From Sperchopsis tessellata (taxonomy: Eukaryota > Arthropoda > Insecta > Coleoptera > Hydrophilidae): 32,282 nucleotides of DNA. The DNA lies in NCBI GenBank assembly GCA_033557685.1, contig JAWQRN010000283.1, positions 1 through 32,282 on the forward strand, in the 5' to 3' direction. The notes under the pieces are model-generated. The model was not told where the DNA came from and made no database searches. It was given only the letters and a program-made list of their open reading frames with translations. Within the stretch, counting starts at the first letter, position 1; every line of letters begins with the position of its first letter. A program made the position numbers and the translations under genes. Below, in pieces: positions 1 through 9,320 of this stretch.

Positions 1-22
<22 letters not shown>
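1..22. repeat. (AT)n microsatellite
   Basis: Uninterrupted AT dinucleotide run at the window edge. It may continue outside the window. Confidence 0.9.
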
Positions 23-31
<9 letters not shown>

Positions 32-59
32 ACCCTACATTTAACTAAATCCAACATCA

Positions 60-800
60 TAATTAGTAAAATTACAGAAGACTCATATATTGTAAATCAA
101 TTCAAGGAGTATTACGCAAGCATGGCTTCAGAGCTTATAAATATTTAATTTCTCACAATTTAGATGAAAATATTTTCTGAAGGCGACCTAATTATTGTAA
201 TTGGTTTGTACAGAACTTAAACATAAATCCTGATGTCCACAGAATAACCCTTTTTTCGGATGAACCCCGATTTATAAAGAATGGTTTATTTAACGGAAAT
301 AATAGTAGATACAAGGCGCGGGAAAATCCTAGACTTGTGAGACAAGGTAATTTCGAGAAAAGGTTCGGCTTTAATGACTGGCTTGGCGTATTAGGAAATA
401 AAATAATTGGCCCAGTGCGTTTTTTATGAGTCTCTTACGGGAAAAAGGTATTATGATTTTTTGCAAAATGAGATAAGAAATATTTACATAATACCCCAAA
501 CCTGACCAGAAGGCAAATATGTGTTTTACAAGATGGTTCTCCGTCACATAATTTCCGAAGAGACTCTGTGTACAAGAATGAGATGTACGCGACTCTTGGA
601 GAGAAACACACGGTCCAATACTTTATCCTGCAAGATCACCAGACTTGATACCTCTCGATTTTTCTATATAGGGCACTATAAATGATTTAGTGTTTTGATT
701 TTTACGAGGCCGAAAAGACATTAATAATCTTGTAGCAGATCAACTTGAATGTGTGATAAGCAGCTTCTTTACGCACATGTCAAAGGAAATTATATTGAAT
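60..800 (+). pseudogene. Decayed Tc1/mariner-type (DDE_3-like) transposase
   Basis: Relic of a cut-and-paste transposase. Reading across frames, the order is: an end-of-HTH segment beginning KHGFRAYKY (about 117), the linker RPNYCNWFVQNLNINPD (184 on), the first catalytic aspartate in LFSDE (codon 259-261), the block ENPRLVRQGNF ... NKIIGP (to about 415), the second aspartate in LQDG (codon 532-534), and the third in SPDLIPLDF (codon 657-659). The second and third aspartates are 125 nt apart, one base short of the 126 nt expected for DD41D spacing, so a single-base deletion separates them. Several stops and frameshifts are present, including TGA after DENIF near 178. No terminal inverted repeats were found, so the element ends are unknown. 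The Tc1/mariner superfamily is a firm call; the subfamily is inference. Confidence 0.8.
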
Positions 801-1473
801 ATTTTTTTTTCTTATAAAAAATAAATTACAATTCTTGATCGTTATTTATACTTATTGTTTCTTTATTCAAACTAGGTCCCTTTTAATGTAAATGTTAAAA
901 TTTAGAATTTATCATTAATGAAGGATCGGGTATTAATGCTACAAAACCAATTAGATATCAGTGATGTGAATTACATGGTCTTTAAATTATATCAAGGATA
1001 ACAAAAATATAATCCATAGTTTACACACAAAAGCTGATGCTTCCTCGCTAGCTAAAGGTATATGCATAAAAGTCATATTAAACATCATTAATCCAGCTAC
1101 TAAGCATTAACAAAATAGTACGAAAATGTTTCAGATACACTAGGCAAGTCTTTTCCATTCAGATAATTTTCATACAAATTCATTTTTAATTCCCAGAAAG
1201 TAATTGTGGAACATTAAATGCAATATAGAATTTGAGCAGAAACATTGCAAAAAACATTAGAGCTTACAACATACCGAATGAATAGGTTTAAACAATTTTT
1301 TCTGCTAAAGAACAGACGAACATGAACATATATTAGATTTTTAAAGGAAATTTGCATGTGGATGTTTCAATGCAATAGTAAATAAAACAATTGGAAACCA
1401 TATTTCAAATATTGGAAAGTCATAGTACAAGTTTGAATTGTCTATATAATATTAATGCAATTATAGTTGAATG
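801..1473. other. AT-rich stretch with no identified feature
   Basis: No coding similarity or repeat structure recognised. The right part may be the eroded upstream coding sequence of the hAT fragment that follows, but no motif supports this. Confidence 0.5.
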
Positions 1474-1722
1474 TCTGAAGAAATATTGAAAGTTTGCAAG
1501 GATTTAGAGATAGCATTGTTTGGAATAGATAAAACACATTTATGGATATTGATAGAATCGAATTGTACGAAGAAATACAATTGTTTGCTAGTCTAATAAA
1601 ATCCGACGTTGGTCTGCAAAAAGGTCTAAAACTAATCCTGAAACAAAATTTAACCGAAGTATATTCAAACTTTATAACAGCTTTATGTATATTACTAACA
1701 ATACCAGTATCTATTTCAGTGC
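1474..1722 (+). pseudogene. hAT transposase C-terminal fragment (ZMYM1-like dimerisation region)
   Basis: The frame from 1542 reads DIDRIELYEEIQL ... LTEVYSNFITALCILLTIPVS, which fits the C-terminal dimerisation region of ZMYM1-like hAT transposases. In that family an AERSFSKLK-type motif normally follows the PVS residues. Upstream, in another frame, CKDLEIALFG (about 1497-1525) fits the preceding helix. The similarity stops abruptly at about 1722, just where AERSFSKLK should begin, and Penelope tail sequence starts there. The N-terminal zinc finger and catalytic core are absent or unrecognisable. The short open frame through 1745 runs into Penelope DNA and is not a real protein end. Confidence 0.65.
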
Positions 1723-1838
1723 GTAGATTTCCACGGCCACAGTAAATATCTTCAGGTTTTTCTAAAGATAACCGTGTGTTGGCTTTTGTTTTTGCCGACG
1801 TTTTATCCACCGTTGCAGAGGACGTTAACAAGTCACTT

Positions 1839-1923
1839 AGCTCTTAAACGTGCTAGATGTAGATACCGACCAGCTCTAAAAAGTGCTAATAATAGAATAA
1901 CATGTAGCTCTTACAAGTGCTAG
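1839..1923 (-). repeat. Three spaced quasi-palindromic units in the Penelope 3' tail
   Basis: On the plus strand, 18-bp units begin at 1839, 1872 and 1906 (spacing 33 and 34 bp) and fit AGCTCTTANAAGTGCTAG. In element sense each has the form AGC-A-CTT-GT-AAG-A-GCT, a short stem with a mismatch and a tiny loop, best preserved in the 1906 copy. The function is unknown; protein or RT recognition hairpins in the element RNA are a possibility. Confidence 0.6.
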
Positions 1924-2008
1924 TCAAGAAATAAATGGATTTTCGTAGTTTACCGAAATCTCGTCGGGGCGTAGCCCTTGCGGGACTTTGTAATTTCGAG
2001 AGAATAGT

Positions 2009-3430
2009 TTACCAAGAGTAAGCGAGAGGCATCCCATTATCGCGATCCATATTTTCCGGATGCTTATATATTTCAATTGACTCATTTATTTTTCTAAGAA
2101 AGTAGTTAGAAGATTTGACGAGAATTTGTATGTCCTTAAAGAGAATATCTTGGCCTGTTTCTAGTTTATGTTCTGCTAATGGAAATATAGAAAATTGTTT
2201 GAGACGAGTTTGCCTTTCGTGCTCTCTACAACGAGTGGAGGCCATTCTTTTTGTCTGACCTATGTATACTAAGCCACATGTACATGGAATTTTGTATACT
2301 CCAGCAGATTGCAAAGGAATTGAATCTTTTGAAGAAGGAATGATTTCGTTGATTTTGGTCGAAGGTCTGAAAATAGTCTTGATAGAATGTTTACGGAGTA
2401 AACGTGCTATCTTCTTTATCGTATCATGTACGTATGGCAAGTAAGCATGGTCAATAATATCCAGGTTCTGGATAGGAGGAGAAGGATTTTGAAAACGCTG
2501 GATCACCTTTTGTATAATCAAAGATTTGTACCCATTGACCATAAGCGAATTTTTAACTTTACTAAGTTCTTCAGATAAATTGTCGTTTTCGCTGAGACTG
2601 AACGCTTTGTAAATCAGAGAATTTCCAATTGATATTTTCTGAAAAGGGTGGTGTGAAGATGTGGCGTGGAGGTACCTATTAGTGTGGGTAGGCTTGCGAT
2701 ATACATAATGGCCCAGTATGTCATCAGCACGCCTTATAACGATGACGTCCAAGAACGGAATTGCCCCATAGACCTCAACTTCCATTGTGAATTGGATATC
2801 GGTGTGGTGATTATTAATATATCGTAGAAAACCAACAAGAGTTTCCAAACCATGAGGCCATACCACAAAAGTGTCATCCACATATCTAAACCAACATTTC
2901 GGTTTCAGGGTAGCAGAAGCTAAAACTTGTTCCCCGAAAGCTTCACTAAAAATGTTTCCGATGACCAAGAGAGTGAAGATCCCATAGCGGCACCGGAAGT
3001 TTATTCATAAAACTCACCACGGAACATAAAGTATTTCTATCTTAAACATATTGCTGTTAAGTTCACTATAGTAGATAGAAGAGATTTGTTAGCCAGCAGC
3101 TGGCGAATTATCTGGGTGGAATTATGGACAGTAACTTTCGTGAACAGAGAAACTACATATAAACTGACGAGTAGGTCATCTTTGTTAAGGACCATATTGG
3201 ATATTTTTTCAATGAAATCGGCAGAGTTTTTCATGTATGGTGAAGATGTTCCAATAAACTGGTTGAGATGGGGACTGAGAAATTTAGCAAGTGGGTAGTT
3301 TGGAGATACAATGGCACATAAAATAGGTCGTATTAGAACTCCTGGTTTGTAGATCTTCGGTAGTCCATAAATCCTATGGGTGCGAGAATCATGAGGCAGA
3401 ATAAATTTCTGCTCATTGGGGTCAAGAAGT
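2009..3430 (-). pseudogene. Penelope-like reverse transcriptase with GIY-YIG endonuclease, broken
   Basis: The RT copies element RNA; the GIY-YIG domain nicks DNA for priming. From 3430 downward the frame reads RIYGLPKIYKPG, then PYMKNSADFIEKI, then motif A as LVSLYVVSLFTKV. The expected catalytic aspartate of motif A is replaced by tyrosine, which alone would kill the RT. TAG stops follow at 3037-3039 and TAA at 3001-3003, with a frameshift near 2970. The 319-codon frame 2009-2968 then carries the YVDD catalytic box (residues 29-32), the linker, and the GIY-YIG domain: GVYKIPC (223-229), VYIGQTKR (234-241), the CREH and AEHK histidines (250, 267) and the ESIEIYKH end region (296-303). This C-terminal half is strikingly open compared with the rest. 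The methionine at its start is only the first ATG after the frameshift, not a true start. Confidence 0.88.
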
Positions 3431-3436
3431 GAATTT

Positions 3437-3537
3437 TTTTATTCTCTTTAAGGACATACAAATTTTCGCCGAATCTTCTAACTACTTTCCTATAATACTA
3501 AGAGAGTCAATTCAAATATATAAGCATGCGGAAACGA
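3437..3537 (+). mobile_element. Inverted Penelope 3'-coding fragment
   Basis: The plus strand here reads LFKDIQIFAESSNYF and, after small changes, ESIQIYKHAE. This is the same segment that the main Penelope copy encodes on the minus strand as LFKDIQILVKSSNYF ... ESIEIYKHPE (about 2050-2150). It is a separate diverged copy in opposite orientation, fused directly to the truncated 5' end of the main copy near 3436. Confidence 0.8.
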
Positions 3538-3626
3538 CGGCACTTATAAGAGCCTTTATTTAGTTTCCATTCGGAAATAATATTCATGTAATTAAATACT
3601 TTACTTTAAATAAATCAATTCTAAAC

Positions 3627-3865
3627 TGACCAAAAATTAGATGGAACATTAATTCTCCACATCAAGCTGGTGGTTGCAGACATTATGTCTAAATGAAATA
3701 TAGATAATAAATGAATAGTTTAAAATACATCCCATTTGTACCTGCCTAAAATCTAAATGGAACATTAATTCTGCATACGAAATTAGTTGGCTACAGAGCA
3801 AAAATACAGCATATATGTCTGAACGAATATATAGATAATTTAATGTATATAATTTAAAACAAACT
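3627..3865. repeat. Diverged tandem duplication, about 116-bp unit
   Basis: The block ATGGAACATTAATTCT occurs at 3641 and 3757, 116 bp apart. Similarity extends either side, including a shared ATATAGATAAT and a following TTTAAAA segment. The unit is AT-rich and non-coding and could be part of an unrecognised non-autonomous element. Confidence 0.7.
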
Positions 3866-4302
3866 CATTCAATAATTAATTAACTAAGCTAACATAATTA
3901 AATATACATCAATTTTTAATCAGAAATTAGTATAGAGTATGTGACTTAAGTTTGAAATTCTAACTCTCTTTTTTGCGACGTACTTCTTCTGGAAAAACAT
4001 AATGTTTGCTGCACTTTTCAGATATTTTCAATCCGATTCTTGCCGACACTATTGTATTAACCTATTCAGCACTCATCATATTTCGTGTTTTGCCTTTTTT
4101 CAAGATTAATCATATCTGCGCGAGAAATGCAAACTTGAAAATTTCTTTAAATGGGTCTTCACAAATTATACCCCGATATATTGAAGCCTCTTATCAAAAT
4201 TGCGAATGGATGTGTTTTCACTTCACAAACATAATGTTCATTTATGGCGGTTTAATTTTCTCAATTTGAAATTCAAATTCAAAATTCAAATTATAGAAAA
4301 AA
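3866..4302. other. AT-rich stretch, no identified feature
   Basis: It contains an 87-codon open frame (4006-4269) that I do not recognise; length and composition are compatible with chance. The right end (4261-4292) has short AATTCAAAT-type repeats. It might include the degraded 5' LTR of the gypsy relic downstream, but no LTR pair was found. Confidence 0.4.
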
Positions 4303-4344
4303 CGAAGAAACTTCTAGAACGATCGAAGAAAATTCTAGAAGTTT
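4303..4344. promoter_or_regulatory. Heat-shock-element-like palindrome
   Basis: Perfect 12-bp inverted arms (AAACTTCTAGAA at 4308-4319 and TTCTAGAAGTTT at 4333-4344) flank a 13-bp spacer. The left side contains three contiguous nGAAn/nTTCn pentamers in alternating orientation (4306-4320), the arrangement bound by heat shock factor; the right side has two more (4332-4341). It lies about 0.3 kb upstream of the gypsy pol relic and could be an LTR promoter element. Binding and function are inferred from the motif only. Confidence 0.45.
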
Positions 4345-4599
4345 AGTAAGTGTGAGAATCAGGAAAAAATTACAAACCTTCGCGTTCGAACAGCTACTGA
4401 TGATAAAATTTTACTTCATGGAAGAGATTGTATACTCTTGGGAAATTATTATATGGTTCAACAGGCAAGGAATAAGGGAGTATGGTCCTACTTACCGATG
4501 GTGTCAAGATCCCGACCATGACTGAACAAATAAACCAAGTTAAGACTGAATAAGAAATAGAGGACTGCAGATTGGGAATTACTGAACCTTGTATAAAAA

Positions 4600-5935
4600 T
4601 TTAATTAAGAAGGGAGTTCTGATAGGAAAAGCTTTGGTTAGGTGCCAGAATGTGACCCCAGTTTGTATCTTAAACACAAACGGGTTTTCTTAGCTCTTAA
4701 TAAAGGAAAATTATTGGGAACACTAGAAGTAGTTATCTCAGTTTCCCGATGTGATGAAAATGCAGTGCACATAAATGAGAATCCAAGATTATGTAAGGAA
4801 ATTAAAAGCAACATTGCCGATAATTTAAAGAATGTATCACCAACAGAAGAAAAATATGTACTAGAATTCCAATATATATTCGCCACAAAAGATGAAGAAT
4901 ACGGTCGTACCAATATGGTAGAATACAAGATCGACACAAGTAGTGCTACCGTAATTAAGAAGCATCTGCTAAAAAAGATGCAGCGTCAGACAGGACTCTA
5001 AAGATCGAGAAAAGGCAGTTTTTTTTCTACGGGATTAGAATAGTGGCAGTATAGCGTCATGCCATTTGGACTACATAATGTACCAGCAAATTTTGAAAGA
5101 CTTATGTTTCTGGTTCTCAAAGGTTTATCTTGGAAAAACTGTCTGGTTTACCTTGACGATGTCATCGTAATAGATAGGACATTTGCAAAACTACGGATGA
5201 TGAAATTGAATATTGAAACTCAGATCAAAGAATTGCCACCAATTCAAGAAGAAAGTTACATATCTCCGAAATGTGGTGTTCGCCGTAGGTATAGCGACAG
5301 ATCCCGATAAAATCTTAACAGTGGATAAATGGTCAACCCCGAGAAGTAATTATGATATACGAAGTTTTCTGGTACTGTGTACAATCAAATATTAATTCCA
5401 GGGTTTGATAATATAGGTAAGCCTTTGCATAAGCTAACGGAAGATGTTAAAATATTCGAATGGACAGAAAATTGCCAAGTGGCGTTCGACGAATTGAAGA
5501 GAATCTTAACTACGGCGGTAATCCTTAGTTATCCTCGAATGGATACACAGTTAGTTTTGGACACTGATGCTAACATTGGCATTGGAGTCGTACTATCACA
5601 AATACAAGTTGGTCAAGAAAAAGTGATTGGTTACTTCAACAAGATCCTCTCAAAGCCTGACAAAAACTACTATAGCACAAGACGGGAACTTCTGGCCGTT
5701 GTTAAAGTGCTTCCATAAGTACCTATACGGAAGGCAATTTATCTTAAGAACAGATCACGTTGCCCTACATTAGCTTCTTCGCTTTAAAAATTTGAAATGT
5801 CAGATTATTATGTGGGTGGTACTCGCCTGAGTTTATGTCTACAGGAATAACATATTTAAAAGCTAAACACAGCGACTCTGCAAAATCCAGAGAAATACAA
5901 ACCCATTACATGTCTTCTGACAATATATAAACTCC
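4600..5935 (+). pseudogene. Ty3/gypsy pol relic (pre-RT linker, RT, RNase H)
   Basis: Order matches insect gypsy pol. A segment before RT reads LIGKALV (about 4622) and, in the frame 4642-5001, KSNIADNLKNVSPTEEK ... FATKDEEYGRTNMVEYKIDT. The RT middle is deleted near 5000-5040, removing the motif that carries the first catalytic aspartate. RT resumes with VMPFGLHNVPANFERLM and the YLDD box (codons 5149-5160). After frameshifts come KVTYLRNVVFAVGIATDPDK, then FDNIGKPLHKLTEDV and the RNase H start LVLDTDANIGIGVVLSQ (about 5555-5605). ILSKPDKNYYSTRRELLAV and, in another frame, KYLYGRQFILRTDHVAL follow. Similarity fades by about 5935. No integrase, primer-binding site or matching LTR was recognised. 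Confidence 0.88.
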
Positions 5936-5949
5936 TGACTGCTATTATA

Positions 5950-6720
5950 ACAAGAAAAATTACCTAAAATAACATAACATCATAAATGAAGAACAAAAAG
6001 GATGCAAGAAAAATTCACAAGGTTATAAAGAACAAATAATAATAGACACAGAAACAATGCGCTTTTCACAATACACTCTGCCTACATCAACTGCAAAACA
6101 GCGTTCAATAACGTACCACACTCTTGGGTCATAGAAATACTTAAACTGTACAACATTGATAACAAACTAATTTTTTACAACAGATCATGACCACATGGAA
6201 TACAACATTCAACATGAGAACATCCAAAATTGCATTGCAAATACCAAACATACAGATTAGAAGAAGGATATTTCAAGGAGATTTATTAAGTGAGCTATGT
6301 ATTTGGCAATCAATCCGTTGTCACAAATAATCAATAACACTAAATATGGACATAATCTCACAACACAAAGAGATACAATACAAAATTTATCACTACTATA
6401 CATGGATGATCCCAAGCTATACGCGACACCATCAGCTAAAACATATATTAAAACTGCCCGAACAATTTAGCACGAGCATACATATGGAATTCGGAATATC
6501 GAAATGCAAAATGGGCAATATTACGAAAGAAAATTTTGAACAACAAGAAGGTCACACAAAATAACACAGATATAATAACAAACTTGGAATAAAAGGAATA
6601 CTACAAGTATCTAAGATATAACCAACATACATAAAAAACAAAAAAAAAACCAAAATTCATAGAGATCTCCATACCTCACCTAACAGTGAAAAAATACAGA
6701 AATATATCCCACTTGCAGGA
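5950..6720 (+). pseudogene. RLE-type LINE fragment 1: reverse transcriptase core
   Basis: Starts at INEEQKGCKKNSQGYKEQ (about 5975, reading ATCATAAATGAAG on), a block that precedes the RT catalytic core in this family. It continues through motif A as DCKTAFNNVPHSWVIEIL (about 6088), with asparagine where an aspartate is expected in AFD. Next are motif B as RRRIFQGDLL (about 6255), motif C as YMDDPKLYAT (about 6395-6430), and HMEFGISKCK (6481-6510). Frameshifts separate most blocks. Similarity to the family's thumb region becomes unclear beyond about 6720. It follows the gypsy relic directly with no recognisable boundary. Confidence 0.78.
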
Positions 6721-7193
6721 GAAATAAAAAAGAAATGGAATTAACAGAAAGTAACAATAGTATCGTAACATATTCGCTCTATGATAGCCTGAAATTAATT
6801 GATTTACATGCAAATTTATACATGCCAAAAATGCTCACTAACCAGAAAATCCCTTAGTGAGACCATCTTTAACAATACACAATAGCTGAAGATAGCAGTC
6901 TGGTAAGTAAAGTCCACTGTGTATCTTCAAAATATTGAGCTAAGCTCGTGAGAAACAAAATACTAATGATAATAAGGCAGAGCTGTTAATATAACAGGCG
7001 CGGTAAAGATCTAAACCGATTGGTGAGTTACAACACCACCCATTACTTTCCCGAATCACCTCAAGGAGAGTTTAGGATAAATGTAGAACTCTAATGTTGT
7101 GCAGCTAAATCTACAACATTTACTTGGCAGAAGGTTATAAAATGCAATCAGACCTCAATATGTGTGAAAATATAAATAGGAGATGTATTTCGG

Positions 7194-7448
7194 TTGACAA
7201 ATAAGTTTCAAATCTTGGATAATCCAGTAACCATCAATGCTAACGAGCTGGCACCAAGTTCTGCGTTCGTTGAGCAGGAAGCGGCGAATACCATAGCTAC
7301 TACCAGTCTGCAATCAATCCAAATTCCGGGTGCTGCTGAAAGTGGTAGACAAGGAAAACGTCTACGCTGGACAAAAGAAATGAACACATTGATTGCCAGT
7401 ACATATTTCCAAGTCAACAAGTGCCAAGAACCCCCGCTTTCAGAATAG
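7194..7448 (+). pseudogene. N-terminal part of RLE LINE protein, SANT/Myb-like
   Basis: The open frame ends in GKRLRWTKEMNTLIASTYF (about 7354-7412), matching the DNA-binding N-terminal region of this LINE family, where a tryptophan-rich SANT/Myb-like helix set is expected. The frame opens with TTG, not ATG, and no upstream in-frame ATG is visible, so the true start is lost or lies in a shifted frame. The frame breaks at 7446-7448, before the rest of the helical region. Role: probably target-DNA binding by the element protein, by family analogy. Confidence 0.65.
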
Positions 7449-7739
7449 AGATAGTTATTCTAACAAGAAATAAGTAAGCATTTACCAGAACTTAACAGGG
7501 TTATACGAAAAAAAGTACCTGTTAGACCTTGAAATAGGCGAAATTAAATGGACAGTAGGTAGAAAATCAAGTGAAAACTATGATTGCAGATTAAATGTCA
7601 ACTGAAGAACTGGTAGAAACAACAGGTGAAGAATCTATAGGGTACAAGCAGATAGAAGCCGCACTGAAACCATCTTTTTGACGAAAATGCACATATATGA
7701 AAATATTAACCAACTGAAAAACCTCACATAACAAAGTGA

Positions 7740-8710
7740 AGGATTAATAAAGATTCACATTCTAACATCCAAGAAGTAAATAGGGTAGTAAAGTACTAAG
7801 TCGATAGCAAATCAAATTTGAAGTTAGAAGATGTGCTTACCATCATTTACTGTGCTGCTGCTACAATAGTAGAATTAAATAAGCACGGTTTATATTTCCA
7901 AAATATTAAAAATTATAACAAGGCTTTGAGTAAATAACCATGGAGGAACAGATTAGAGAAATGTATAGATAAAACGTGAGCAGAACAAGGCCAACTTTTA
8001 AAATATTTCAAAGGAACAAGAACTACTAAAATAAAAAAATAGGTGGACAACATATGAAAACACTAAAAATCGAAAAGACAGATACAGATATTTCTAAGAA
8101 ATTAAAGGATCATCAGGATAACTCAAAACAAAAGATAAAAATAAAAGGTGCCAGACTACGAAGGTTTAATGAAACATGGTAAAGAAACACCCAAAAAAAA
8201 ATCTTTTCTCTGCCAACTATAAGTTACTCAATTAAATTAGAAAATGGAGCAGACGTAAAAATATACCAAATGTACCAGAGTATGACAAAATGAGAGTGTG
8301 GACAAATAGATGAGAAAAATGTGCAACATATAATAAAACATCAACATGGGTTAAAACTATTGAAGACTACATTGGCCATGAGATGAACACCTTTCTGCTC
8401 ACAGAATGTGGAATTAAATCTATAGTCTACATACAAAACGTTTGGTTAAAACAGCTTACCATTGTTATACCCTAATGCATAGTTTTACAACATTATTGTT
8501 AACCCTGATATCTTCCCAAAATTTCAAACTACAGGCAGAATTTGTATGGTCTATAACTCAGAGAAAAACTATCGACACATTACATGCCTACCAAAGTCTT
8601 ATAAACTGTTTACTTCTATTATAAGCTATAATATATACTCGCGATTCGATGAAAATAAAGTATTAGCAGGAGAACAAAAGGGCTGTATGAAATAATTATT
8701 GGATGCAAAG
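7740..8710 (+). pseudogene. Pre-RT linker of RLE LINE copy 2
   Basis: Scattered frames give NLKLEDVLTIIYCAAATIVE (about 7818-7875) followed by LNKHGLYFQNIKNYNKALS, then RLEKCIDKT and GQLLKYFKGTRTTKIKK (about 7950-8038). Later blocks are KTSTWVKTIEDYIGHEMNT (about 8337-8392), YRQNLYGL-type sequence, ITCLPKSYKLFTSIIS (about 8576-8625) and EQKGC (about 8671). In the family these lie between the N-terminal domain and the RT core, in this order. Multiple stops and frameshifts make it non-functional. The 8442-8624 open frame is a frame artefact of this region. Confidence 0.7.
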
Positions 8711-8719
8711 AGCACTTGT

Positions 8720-9140
8720 ATGGACGACATAAATATTATATACATCTACAACGCCACATATGAAACAATTACTTCATATCGTTTAAAAGATTACAAACGA
8801 CATAAAAATGGAGTTCGGAATAAGCAAATGCAAACACTACAAGTATATTAACAATAAAAACATCAATAAAGATTTTAGGTACAAATTTGTACAGAAAGGT
8901 GAACTATTCAATGAACTCGAAGTAATATTGACTAAGAACTACCGAAAATACATTTTAAAAAACAAGCCAATTTCAGATGACACATGAAGAAAATGCCACC
9001 AAACGCAAGAAACAATAGATCAAATAACAGGTGGATGTAAACTGCCCGCTGGAGTTAAATATGTAGAAAGACACAAATCAGCTGAAAAAATAATACGCCG
9101 AGCAATAGCACAAAAACAAAAATTAATTTTGGACGATTCA

Positions 9141-9193
<53 letters not shown>

Positions 9194-9320
9194 AATTTTT
9201 AGACAGAAACTATTATAGAAAACGAAAACTACAAACTATTCTGGGACAAACCGCACAATAGACCATATACAACACTACAAGACATTACATACCTAATTGA
9301 TATGGCACTTTCTAACGTCT
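8720..9320 (+). pseudogene. RT motif C, CCHC knuckle and restriction-like endonuclease of LINE copy 2
   Basis: After EQKGC (about 8671-8690) the next recognisable block is MDDINIIYI (about 8717-8745), equivalent to motif C. RT motifs A and B are therefore deleted relative to fragment 1. Then IKMEFGISKCK (about 8804-8836), the knuckle RKCHQTQETIDQITGGCK (about 8988-9043; its first cysteine is now a stop) and VKYVERHKSAEKIIRRAIAQ follow. An (AT)n tract interrupts the protein after LILDDSPY. Beyond it, ENENYKLFWDK and HNRPYTTLQDITYLID (to about 9302) match the PD...D endonuclease core, but the PD aspartate is tyrosine here. The RLE makes the target nick for reverse transcription in R2-type elements. 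Confidence 0.75.
9143..9190. repeat. (AT)n microsatellite inside LINE endonuclease region
   Basis: 48 bp of pure AT. It lies exactly where the related copy 3 encodes a tyrosine-rich YCKY segment, so it probably expanded from a TAT-rich coding seed after the element died. Confidence 0.9.

Larger units (their letters stand above)
1723..3436 (-). mobile_element. Penelope-like retroelement (PLE), 5'-truncated
   Basis: A minus-strand retroelement whose coding part spans about 2009-3430 and whose 3' non-coding tail spans about 1723-2008. The 3' end abuts the hAT fragment near 1722. The 5' end stops inside the reverse transcriptase near 3436, where an inverted piece of the same family begins. Penelope-like elements carry an RT fused to a GIY-YIG endonuclease, and both are visible here. 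The tail holds three spaced quasi-palindromic units (listed separately). No full pseudo-LTR pair is seen. Confidence 0.85.

Noticed and set aside
1442..1831. 129-codon minus-strand open frame
   Set aside because: It crosses the hAT/Penelope junction: half is antisense to the hAT fragment and half lies in the Penelope tail. Not a gene.
1925..1985. Possible hammerhead in the Penelope tail (CGACGAG then GAAA, minus strand)
   Set aside because: The core is CGACGAG rather than CTGANGA, the sequence between it and GAAA does not pair, and no helix I partner is visible.
4006..4269. 87-codon plus open frame
   Set aside because: No recognisable motif, AT-driven composition and no neighbouring gene structure; chance is the simplest reading.
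4398..4425. CTGATGA at 4398 as another hammerhead core
   Set aside because: No GAAA at a suitable distance and no flanking complementarity.
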